From the NCBI GenBank assembly GCA_900548495.1, contig URKT01000024.1:1-25887 (forward strand): a stretch of DNA of 25,887 nucleotides, read 5' to 3'. Made by a program: the position numbers and the translations under genes. The notes beneath the pieces are model-generated. The model worked only from the letters and a program-made list of their open reading frames with translations, ran no database searches and had not been told where the DNA came from. How positions within the stretch are numbered: the first letter of the stretch is position 1; every line of letters starts with the position of its first letter. The DNA is from an uncultured Collinsella sp. GTDB lineage: Bacteria; Actinomycetota; Coriobacteriia; Coriobacteriales; Coriobacteriaceae. Shown one piece after another: positions 1 through 5,593 of this stretch.

Positions 1-207
1 TCGCTGGTTCCCGGTTCCACCGGGCCGCGCGGCAAGGAGATATATTGCCAGACCGCGAAGCCCTGTGGGACGTCAATTCCACTCTTCACAAGTCCTACAC
101 AATACATTGCTTCCTATATAAGTCATAGAAAGGCTGGTGCAGAAATACTGCACGTATCAGATGATGACCCTTCGGTTAAGAGATATATAAAGATCGGTCA
201 CCTGTAA
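1..207 (+). CDS. Possible 3' fragment of an unidentified gene entering from the contig edge
   Basis: Frame 1 is open from the first base to a TAA at 205-207, giving 68 codons with no start inside the contig; it ends in KRYIKIGHL. I recognise no family. The first 20 or so codons use G or C at the third position like the rest of the window, but the later codons are AT-richer. An open run this long has a modest chance of occurring at random, and another frame is also open for about 41 codons, so the call is weak. In its favour, a plus-strand gene ending here would be convergent with the rplT operon, whose terminator lies just beyond. Confidence 0.3.
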   Translation, partial: SLVPGSTGPRGKEIYCQTAKPCGTSIPLFTSPTQYIASYISHRKAGAEILHVSDDDPSVKRYIKIGHL

Positions 208-251
208 GTGTCTATCTACCCGCGCTTTTGCTATATAAACCAGCGCTTCAG

Positions 252-289
252 ATAAAAAGAGGGAGCGCCGCGCACAACGCGACACTCCC
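252..289 (-). terminator. Rho-independent terminator of infC-rpmI-rplT
   Basis: Read on the minus strand, the stem GGGAGTGTCGCG / CGCGGCGCTCCC (two G-U pairs) closes a 5-nt loop and is followed at once by TCTTTTTAT. It sits about 20 bp past the rplT stop codon. This is a classical intrinsic terminator. Confidence 0.85.
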
Positions 290-310
290 CTAGCGATTCA
301 AGAGAATCTA

Positions 311-670
311 TTAGGCCTCGAGAGCCTTCTTGGCGATGGTAGCCAGCTCGTTGAAGGACTCGATGTCCTCGTAAGCCATCTGAGCCAGGACCTTGCGGTC
401 GAGCTCGATGCCGGCAACCTTCAGGCCGTGCATGAACTGAGAGTAAGAGATGTCGTTCAGGCGAGCAGCAGCGTTGATACGGGTGATCCAGAGAGAACGG
501 ATCTCGCGCTTCTTGTTGCGGCGATCACGATACTGATACTGCAGGGAGTGCTGGACCTGCTCTTTAGCATGCTTGTAAGTACGCGAAGCGGCACCGTAGT
601 AACCCTTCGCACGATGCATAACGGTACGGCGCTTCTTCTTGGCGGCAACAGCGCGCTTAATACGTGCCAT
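311..670 (-). CDS. rplT: 50S ribosomal protein L20
   Basis: L20 is a primary binding protein of 23S rRNA needed early in large-subunit assembly. The 119-residue product has the family's usual length and its hallmarks: a very basic N-terminus starting MARIKRAVAAKKKRR, the RAKGYYGAASRTYKHAKEQV stretch at about residues 20-39, and a globular C-terminal half with NDISYSQFMHGLKVAGIELDRKVLA. The ATG is preceded by TAGGAG at a good distance. It is the last gene of infC-rpmI-rplT, 46 bp after rpmI, and is followed by an intrinsic terminator. In many bacteria L20 represses this operon through its leader RNA; whether it does so here cannot be read from the sequence. Confidence 0.98.
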   Translation of the reverse strand: MARIKRAVAAKKKRRTVMHRAKGYYGAASRTYKHAKEQVQHSLQYQYRDRRNKKREIRSLWITRINAAARLNDISYSQFMHGLKVAGIELDRKVLAQMAYEDIESFNELATIAKKALEA

Positions 671-716
671 GTTCTATCAACTCCTAGACGGTAAAACGAA
701 AAACGGGAACGCGAAC

Positions 717-908
717 TTAGGCGAGACGCGACTTGATGACCTTGCGGTCGGCAGCGGCGATCTCGGTCTCCTGACGGAAGCCACGCTTACGCTTGGTGGA
801 CTTCTTGCTCAGGATGTGGCTCTTGAAAGCCTTGGCGCGCATAAGCTTGCCGGTACCAGTCTTGCGGAAACGCTTCTTGGTGCCGCTGTGGGACTTCATC
901 TTAGGCAT
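717..908 (-). CDS. rpmI: 50S ribosomal protein L35
   Basis: This small basic protein of the large ribosomal subunit is 63 residues long, normal for L35. The N-terminus MPKMKSHSGTKKRFRKTGTGK is typical of the family and is followed by the HILSKKSTKRKRGFR segment. The ATG has a strong Shine-Dalgarno (AAGGAGT) about 7 nt upstream. It lies between infC and rplT on the same strand, the conserved order of this translation operon, with short gaps on both sides. Confidence 0.98.
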   Translation of the reverse strand: MPKMKSHSGTKKRFRKTGTGKLMRAKAFKSHILSKKSTKRKRGFRQETEIAAADRKVIKSRLA

Positions 909-940
909 GAAATACTCCTTAATCGGTTACAGAACACTAG

Positions 941-1510
941 TTACTTGGTATCGCTTGCCGCTTTATCCTCATCGAAGGCGCCCTTAATCGGGGCGAGCAG
1001 CATAAGCATGTTACGGCCTTCCATCTTAGGCTTGGACTCGACCGTAGCGTAAGGCTTGAGATCCTCGGCGAGACGCTCGAGAACGTTAAGGCCCTGCTCC
1101 GGGTGAGCCATCTCACGGCCGCGGAACATGATGGTGATCTTAACGCGTGCGCCCTTCTTGAGGAAACGCAGAACGTGGCCCTTCTTGGTCTCGTAGTCGC
1201 CAACGTCGATCTTGGGTCGGAACTTCATTTCCTTGACCTCGACCTTGGACTGGTTCTTACGAGCAGCCTTGGCCTTCATGGCCTGCTGGTACTTGAACTT
1301 ACCGTAGTCCATGACCTTGCAGACCGGCGGCTCCGCGTTGGGAGCGATCTCGACTAGGTCGAGACCCTGATCGTCGGCGACGCGCTGGGCATCGCGGATG
1401 GCGAACAGGCCGAGCTGAGAGCCATCGACGCCAATCAAACGGCACGAAGATGCAGTGATCTCGTCGTTGATGCGGGTGTCATCAGACTTAGCTATTTTCC
1501 CTACCTCCAT
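941..1510 (-). CDS. infC: Translation initiation factor IF-3
   Basis: IF-3 binds the 30S subunit, keeps it apart from 50S and proofreads the start codon and initiator tRNA. The product has both IF-3 domains: N-terminal RINDEI...VIGVDG-type sequence with LVEIAPNAEPPVCKVMDYGKFKYQ (about 50-75), a lysine-rich linker, and the C-terminal KEMKFRPKIDVGDYETK, VKITIMFRGREM and LLMLLAPIKG-type elements. The coordinates use the longest ATG frame (1510), but that ATG has no upstream Shine-Dalgarno and itself forms part of a GGAGG. I prefer an AUA start at 1493-1495, eight bases after that GGAGG, giving a product that begins AKSDDTRINDEI after the initiator. Non-AUG starts (AUU, AUC, AUA) are a known self-regulatory feature of infC. 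It is the first gene of the operon and has a terminator-like hairpin in its leader. Confidence 0.97.
   Translation of the reverse strand: MEVGKIAKSDDTRINDEITASSCRLIGVDGSQLGLFAIRDAQRVADDQGLDLVEIAPNAEPPVCKVMDYGKFKYQQAMKAKAARKNQSKVEVKEMKFRPKIDVGDYETKKGHVLRFLKKGARVKITIMFRGREMAHPEQGLNVLERLAEDLKPYATVESKPKMEGRNMLMLLAPIKGAFDEDKAASDTK
1493..1508 (-). promoter_or_regulatory. infC: Shine-Dalgarno and probable AUA start codon of infC
   Basis: On the minus strand GGAGG (1508-1504) is followed by an 8-nt spacer and then ATA (1495-1493), which is ideal initiation spacing. The in-frame ATG at 1510 overlaps the GGAGG and has only a T-rich terminator tail upstream. Rare start codons in infC allow IF-3 to repress its own translation. 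Confidence 0.6.
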
Positions 1511-1513
1511 TCA

Positions 1514-1548
1514 TAAAAAAATAACCCGGCGCTTCTCAGCAACCAGGT
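1514..1548 (-). terminator. Terminator-like hairpin (possible attenuator) in the infC leader
   Basis: Read on the minus strand, ACCTGG and CCGGGT pair (one G-U), an inner GC/GC pair follows, and the arm is followed by TTATTTTTTTATGA. The U-tract ends a few bases before the GGAGG of infC. No minus-strand gene other than tRNA-Leu, which has its own terminator, lies upstream, so a premature-termination (attenuation) role in the leader is the simplest reading. Confidence 0.55.
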
Positions 1549-1561
1549 CGTACACATAGAG

Positions 1562-1644
1562 TTCCTCGATTTGAGGAAGGGAATCTAAGTTGTATGACCA
1601 GTCAGCTGCTCATTGGCGCCAAAAGGTGGGAACCCTCGGGTTCC
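1562..1644 (-). other. Structured infC 5' leader with alternative pairing potential
   Basis: Two further hairpins lie upstream of the attenuator. One is at 1629-1644 (GGAACC / GGTTCC with a 4-nt loop). The other is at 1562-1578 (TTCCTC / GAGGAA with a 5-nt loop). The GAGGAAC and TTCCTC elements occur in both neighbourhoods, so the two could pair with each other as well as locally. I recognise no named riboswitch or L20-leader consensus. The rest of 1645-1712 shows no clear promoter; TATTAT near 1680 on the minus strand is a weak -10 candidate. Confidence 0.35.
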
Positions 1645-1712
1645 TCTTTAGGGCATTGCGGGAACAACGCCTTGCGAATAATAACACGTACAGCGCGTTA
1701 TCACATTACGTA

Positions 1713-1781
1713 CACGAAAAAGGGGGCCGCAACCCCCTTGAACGTTCACTTGCATGTATGGTGCCCGAGGCGAGACTCGAA
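1713..1781. repeat. Direct repeat, copy A (terminator plus tRNA-Leu 3' end)
   Basis: These 69 bp match 1897-1965 with a single mismatch (T at 1745, C at 1929). The copy contains a complete minus-strand terminator (1717-1739) and the 3'-terminal 23 nt of the tRNA-Leu, including CCA and the 3' side of the acceptor and T arms, and then stops abruptly. Confidence 0.9.
1759..1781 (-). pseudogene. Truncated 3' end of tRNA-Leu
   Basis: This is identical to the last 23 nt of the intact tRNA-Leu, with CCA, discriminator A, the GCCCGAG-pairing acceptor strand and part of the T arm. The remaining two thirds of the tRNA are absent and replaced by palindrome-rich sequence, so it cannot fold as a tRNA. 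It is either a degenerate tandem copy or the distal half of an integration site. Confidence 0.75.
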
Positions 1782-1896
1782 GGGCCTTCGCTTCGCGAAG
1801 CCCCGGGCTTCGGACGCGCGGCGCCCTCGCCACGCGCCGCTACAAACAGGCCGCAGGCCTGTTTGCTTAACGCTTCGCGCGCTCACGCGAGTTCGG
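1782..1896. repeat. Palindrome-rich spacer between the tRNA-Leu 3'-end repeats
   Basis: Within 115 bp there are several inverted repeats: a CTTCG / CGAAG hairpin at the left end, GCGGCG...GCCGC in the middle, a perfect 9-bp hairpin AAACAGGCC-GCA-GGCCTGTTT (1844-1864), and CGCG-CTCA-CGCG near the right end. No ORF or promoter is convincing. It looks like a small repeat element or the scar of a larger one. Confidence 0.55.
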
Positions 1897-1965
1897 CACG
1901 AAAAAGGGGGCCGCAACCCCCTTGAACGCTCACTTGCATGTATGGTGCCCGAGGCGAGACTCGAA
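1897..1965. repeat. Direct repeat, copy B (inside tRNA-Leu and its terminator)
   Basis: This is the partner of the repeat at 1713-1781, 184 bp away, with 68 of 69 bases identical. This copy is continuous with the intact tRNA-Leu, so the duplicated unit is the tRNA 3' end plus its terminator. Confidence 0.9.
1901..1923 (-). terminator. Terminator of tRNA-Leu
   Basis: On the minus strand AAGGGGG and CCCCCTT pair around a 6-nt loop and a T5 tract follows, 20 bp beyond the tRNA CCA. A second copy of the same terminator occurs at 1717-1739 because of the direct repeat. Confidence 0.85.
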
Positions 1966-2029
1966 CTCGCACGTTGTTGCCAACGGTGGATTTTGAGTCC
2001 ACTGCGTCTGCCAATTCCGCCACTCGGGC
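1943..2029 (-). tRNA. tRNA-Leu (anticodon CAA)
   Basis: The acceptor stem GCCCGAG / CTCGGGC is followed by discriminator A and an encoded CCA. The anticodon stem GTGGA / TCCAC carries the loop CTCAAAA, which gives anticodon CAA reading UUG. A long variable arm (CGTTGGCAACAACG), the GTTCGAGTC T loop region and a D arm with GGCGGAATTGGCAGACGC are those of a class II tRNA-Leu. The 3' end is duplicated downstream, as described for the repeats. Confidence 0.97.
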
Positions 2030-2068
2030 ACGTAATGCGTGAGTTAGTTTATCACAGCTTTCTACCGA

Positions 2069-3502
2069 TTAGTCCGAAAATGGAACTTCGAACATTTCGA
2101 TGAGTTCGACTGTGCGGAGCATCTCGCGCTGACGGCATCCGCGACCGTCGACCGAAGCCTCACCCATCTGGTTATCGTAAGGGTCCTCGCGCATGCCGTC
2201 GAAAGAGGGCTCAAACTCTGCCTGGAATCGATTGTTGGCCACCATACGCCACGGGTCGAGATTGCCAAAGTAGTGACGGCGGCGCCACTCCTCCCCCATC
2301 CTGCGAGCAGAAGATCCAAATGACACGTCGGCGTTGAGCCAACCGGTCTGCGGCGTATAGAACTCTGCCCAGTCGTGCGACCCCACCGAATCGGGCGCAA
2401 CGTACAGGCCGCTCTGCCAACGGGCAGGCACGCCCGCGATACGGCACATGGTGATAAACGTGAGCGCCATAACTCCGCAATCGCCGCGGAGCGAATGCGC
2501 GCAGTCATCGGCAATAGATCCCAAAAGCAAGTACGGCGGCTGATAGCGATAGTCGATATGCTGCGTCAGATAATCATAGATAGCACGAGCGCGATCGAGC
2601 GGATCCTCGAGTCCGTCAACAACACCGGCCGTCAGCTGCTGCAGATACGGCGTGAATGCAATGTGCGGACGGTCCTCAGAAATATCTTCGGGCAACGGCG
2701 CGTCCATACACGGATGCGACGGAAGCGCACCCCCATAAATATCGCGATAAGCGGCATTGATTTGATAGCGATAAGTCACCGAGAATGAGCGCTCACTCGA
2801 AGAAGACCACGAGGCGGTACGCGCCGAAGCGTTCGCGGGAGCAACAGCACCCTCCGGCGTCATGTCGAGAATCTCGACCTGAGACTGTTGGCGGCAGGTG
2901 GCGGCTACGGGAAGCCAAGCGCGAACGGTCTCCCCCTCTAGAGCGCCGGGGACAGACAAGGACGCCTTAAGCGTAATAACGCGAGTCAATCCGTTTTGTG
3001 ACTCCATCTCCTTGAGCATCTCGTTGCGCAGTGCAATTCCGTCCGTAGGATCGGGACGCATGCCGGGAACCTCTTTGGGATATACGCGAAGCGAATCGAG
3101 GAAGTTGTCGAGAACGAACAGCTCGCCATCGATAAAGCGCCAGTCAATACGCTTACGGTCAATCAGATCGTCAAACTGCTCCTCGGTAAACCCAGGCCAC
3201 TCCTCGCGGATCATCGCAATAGCTCGATCGCGCGACACCGAAAAATGAAGCGGCGTCTCAAGCATGCGATACCGCTCGGCACGAACGCAGGCAGCAAGCG
3301 AGGGATCGGGATCTTGGGCAAGTAGGCGGTCGCAAGCCTCAATAGCCTGCGAAAGATACCCCGCGTCCTTTAAACGCAGAATCTCGGGTGGCAAGCCAAT
3401 ATCTAGAAAACGGAAGTCATCATTGCAAACATCAACAGAGCAACCAACAGGACCCTCGTCAATAACCTTCCCATCCGAAGGCAGCACCTTAACAACAGCC
3501 AT
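2069..3502 (-). CDS. Transglutaminase-like domain protein
   Basis: The 477-residue product has a C-terminal transglutaminase-like (papain-fold) domain. The catalytic triad is visible: Cys342 in LRGDCGVMALTFITMCRIAGVPAR, His376 in SHDWAEFY, and Asp392 in GWLNADVSFG. The first 280 or so residues match nothing I know; residues 30-90 look helical and could be a TPR-like repeat (AIEACDRLLAQDPD). I see no signal peptide or membrane segment, so it is probably cytoplasmic. Bacterial members act as peptidases or amide-bond enzymes on mostly unknown substrates. I chose the ATG at 3502 because TTGGAG precedes it by 7 nt; a GTG 18 bp upstream lacks one. It is transcribed alone, between the aldolase and the tRNA-Leu. 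Confidence 0.85.
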   Translation of the reverse strand: MAVVKVLPSDGKVIDEGPVGCSVDVCNDDFRFLDIGLPPEILRLKDAGYLSQAIEACDRLLAQDPDPSLAACVRAERYRMLETPLHFSVSRDRAIAMIREEWPGFTEEQFDDLIDRKRIDWRFIDGELFVLDNFLDSLRVYPKEVPGMRPDPTDGIALRNEMLKEMESQNGLTRVITLKASLSVPGALEGETVRAWLPVAATCRQQSQVEILDMTPEGAVAPANASARTASWSSSSERSFSVTYRYQINAAYRDIYGGALPSHPCMDAPLPEDISEDRPHIAFTPYLQQLTAGVVDGLEDPLDRARAIYDYLTQHIDYRYQPPYLLLGSIADDCAHSLRGDCGVMALTFITMCRIAGVPARWQSGLYVAPDSVGSHDWAEFYTPQTGWLNADVSFGSSARRMGEEWRRRHYFGNLDPWRMVANNRFQAEFEPSFDGMREDPYDNQMGEASVDGRGCRQREMLRTVELIEMFEVPFSD

Positions 3503-3645
3503 ACTAAAACTCCAAGTCACTAGAACGCTTGAAGTCCATTGTAGCGAGATAAAAAAGAAAGCCCCAATAAAGGAACTCTCAACACCGATAAACGGTACCT
3601 AGAAAAAATGAATTCAGCCCAGTAACCCTGTAGCGAGTTAACGAA

Positions 3646-3738
3646 GGAGGCCCCGTTCACCCGAAGCTTTTCCCATTGCGCGACTTCTGGCAAAGCCAGG
3701 TGAGCGCAAGGGAAAAGCGTAGGGTGAACGGGGCCTCC
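3646..3738. repeat. 93-bp near-perfect inverted repeat
   Basis: The outer arms GGAGGCCCCGTTCACCC (3646-3662) and GGGTGAACGGGGCCTCC (3722-3738) pair perfectly over 17 bp. After a short mismatch, AGCTTTTCCC pairs with GGGAAAAGC and TTGCGC with GCGCAA, and the tip is CTGGC-AAA-GCCAG. It lies 22 bp past the aldolase stop. No U-tract follows on either strand, so it is not a standard intrinsic terminator, though it could stop transcription or protect the fba mRNA 3' end. Confidence 0.8.
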
Positions 3739-3760
3739 GACGGGAAAGTTAAACCGCTAC

Positions 3761-4627
3761 TTACGCCTTGTTGACGGAGCCAAACTCCTCCATGAGCTCC
3801 TTGGTGCGGGCAACGATGTTGTCGCGACCAGGCTTGAGGAGCTTGCGGGGGTCAAAGCCCTTGCCCTGCTGATCCTTGCCGGCCTCGATGTACTCGCGAA
3901 CGCCCTTGGCGAAGACGAGCTGCAGATCGGTGTTGACGTTGATCTTGGAGATGCCCAGGGAGATGGCCTTCTTGATCTGATCCTCGGGGATGCCGGTGCC
4001 ACCGTGCAGGACGAGGGGCAGGTCGCCGGTCTGAGCCTTGATCTCGCCCAGGCGCTCGAAGGAAAGGCCAGCCCAGTCGGCAGGGTACACGCCATGGATG
4101 TTGCCGATACCGCAAGCGAGGAAGTCAACGCCCAGGTCAGCAATCTGCTTGCACTCAGCAGGATCAGCGAGCTCGCCGCTGGAGGTCACGCCGTCCTCGG
4201 TGCCGCCGATGCCGCCGACCTCGGCCTCGATGGACATGCCCTTGGAGTGGGCAAGCTCAACGAGCTCCTTGGTGCGGTCGAGGTTAAGCTGGAAGGTCTC
4301 CTCGTGAGAGCCGTCATACATGATGGACGTGAAGCCGGCCTCGATGCACTTGAAGCAGTCCTCGTAAGAACCGTGATCGAGGTGAAGGGCGACGGGAACG
4401 GTAACGCCCGTGGCCTCGACGGCAGCCTTGACCATGTCGGCGCAGACCTTGAAACCGCCCATCCACTTAGCGGCACCAGCGGTGCACTGAAGGATCAGCG
4501 GAGACTTGGCCTCCTCGGCGGCCTGGAGAATAGCCAGGGTCCACTCGAGGTTGTTGGTGTTGAAGGCACCGAGACCGTACTTGCCGGCTTCGGCCTTCTT
4601 GAGCATGTCTGCTGCGTTGACGAGCAT
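3761..4627 (-). CDS. fba: Class II fructose-1,6-bisphosphate aldolase
   Basis: This zinc-dependent glycolytic enzyme interconverts fructose-1,6-bisphosphate with dihydroxyacetone phosphate and glyceraldehyde-3-phosphate. The 288-residue length fits class II aldolases of the Bacillus FbaA type. Visible motifs are LHLDHGSYED with catalytic Asp84 and zinc ligand His85, the SIEAEVGGIGG loop (134-142), zinc ligands in GNIHGVYP (His178) and VLHGGTGIPEDQI (His208), and the phosphate-binding ISKINVNTDLQ (226-236). The ATG at 4627 has a perfect AGGAGG eight bases upstream (4636-4641); the frame is open further upstream but without family similarity. It appears monocistronic. Specificity for a related sugar (tagatose bisphosphate) cannot be excluded from sequence alone. 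Confidence 0.95.
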   Translation of the reverse strand: MLVNAADMLKKAEAGKYGLGAFNTNNLEWTLAILQAAEEAKSPLILQCTAGAAKWMGGFKVCADMVKAAVEATGVTVPVALHLDHGSYEDCFKCIEAGFTSIMYDGSHEETFQLNLDRTKELVELAHSKGMSIEAEVGGIGGTEDGVTSSGELADPAECKQIADLGVDFLACGIGNIHGVYPADWAGLSFERLGEIKAQTGDLPLVLHGGTGIPEDQIKKAISLGISKINVNTDLQLVFAKGVREYIEAGKDQQGKGFDPRKLLKPGRDNIVARTKELMEEFGSVNKA

Positions 4628-4667
4628 AAAAGAAACCTCCTGTAAGGTTGCTCCGATAACGCCTGAG

Positions 4668-4673
4668 ATTTTA
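4668..4673 (-). promoter_or_regulatory. Candidate -10 box of fba
   Basis: TAAAAT on the minus strand lies 40 bp upstream of the fba start codon. The -35 partner (TTTATG, 16 bp further) is poor. The remaining upstream sequence to 4821 holds only a loose CCCCA...TGGGG inverted repeat and no other feature. Confidence 0.35.
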
Positions 4674-4821
4674 CCACGACATACCCGAGCATAAACGTTC
4701 GTTTGTTCACGAATACCATCCGATTGGACAAATTTTGACCGTTTGCCCCACAGAATCGACCCACTGGGGAAAATAGCTTGACGATTGAGCGGTCTTCGTG
4801 GTTCGAAAGACGGCTTCGAGC

Positions 4822-5505
4822 CTACATCTGCATAAACGGGTTCTGCATAAGTTCGCGCGCCATCGTGGTCGAATCGCCATGGCCCGTCAAGCAAACGGTA
4901 TCGGGCGGAAGCGTCTTGGCAAGTTTGGAGAGCGAGCGCATAATCGCCGCCTCGTCACCGCCGGAAAGATCGGTACGACCGTGGCTGCCCGGGAAAAGCG
5001 TGTCGCCCACAAAGGCGATGTTCCCCTGCTCGGTCGCGGCGAACAGGACGATGCCGCCCGGCGTATGCCCCGGCGTCTCGATCACCTGCAGGCAGACGTC
5101 GCCCACCTCGATTGTATCGCCCTCGGCAAGCAAACGCGTCGGCTCACCCGGATCGGGCGTCTCGATACCCCACATGACACGCTGCTCCTCGATATTTGCG
5201 CGAGGTACCGTCACGTCCTTAGCGCACAACTCATATAGTGCACTGTCGCCAACGACAGCTCGAACCCCGGCAACCCCGCCAACATGGTCGGCATGACCGT
5301 GCGTGCAGACAGAGCCGAGTACGCGCACCTCGGGATGCGCGGTGCGGATATGCTCCACAAGACGCTCGCCCTCCCACGCCGGATCGACGATTAAGCACTC
5401 GTCATTCGAAATCACGGCGTAACTGTTGGTCTGAATCGGGCCGTTGACGAGCGCCTCAATCGAAGCCGCACCTCGGGGTGTCAGGTCCAAAGTCATATCG
5501 TCCAT
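4822..5505 (-). CDS. Metallo-beta-lactamase-fold hydrolase (glyoxalase II-like)
   Basis: The 227-residue protein has all metal-binding motifs of the metallo-beta-lactamase fold: THGHADH (His69, His71, Asp73, His74), ETPGHTPGG (His147), FVGDTLF (Asp168) and LTGHGDST (His209). The compact size and TPGHTPGG pattern resemble glyoxalase II-like thioester hydrolases, such as hydroxyacylglutathione hydrolase homologues of Gram-positives. Since these organisms usually lack glutathione, the true substrate is unknown. It lacks a signal peptide and is probably cytoplasmic. Two ATGs compete: the one at 5505 is eight bases after AAGGAGG, while the one at 5511 is only two bases after it, so 5505 is preferred. 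It follows rel in the same direction, separated by a strong hairpin. Confidence 0.88.
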   Translation of the reverse strand: MDDMTLDLTPRGAASIEALVNGPIQTNSYAVISNDECLIVDPAWEGERLVEHIRTAHPEVRVLGSVCTHGHADHVGGVAGVRAVVGDSALYELCAKDVTVPRANIEEQRVMWGIETPDPGEPTRLLAEGDTIEVGDVCLQVIETPGHTPGGIVLFAATEQGNIAFVGDTLFPGSHGRTDLSGGDEAAIMRSLSKLAKTLPPDTVCLTGHGDSTTMARELMQNPFMQM

Positions 5506-5520
5506 GCGCATGCCCTCCTT

Positions 5521-5559
5521 CTAAAATACGTTCGAGGCACCAAACGATGCCTCGAACGT
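5521..5559 (-). terminator. Hairpin terminator between rel and the hydrolase gene
   Basis: ACGTTCGAGGCA and TGCCTCGAACGT pair perfectly over 12 bp around an 8-nt loop (5528-5559). On the minus strand ATTTTAG follows. It ends rel transcription, at least partly. Because it lies almost directly before the hydrolase Shine-Dalgarno with no space for a promoter, some read-through seems necessary for the next gene. Confidence 0.7.
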
Positions 5560-5593
5560 AACCAATATCTATGATGCTGAGAGGCTCTCGCAC

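Noticed and set aside
1594..2103. ORFs covering tRNA-Leu and the direct repeats
   Set aside because: They read through a tRNA, terminators and repeats, contain the repeat twice, and have no protein similarity.
4628..4894. 89-residue N-terminal extension of the aldolase
   Set aside because: The perfect AGGAGG and the family N-terminus both place the start at 4627; the upstream frame has no similarity.
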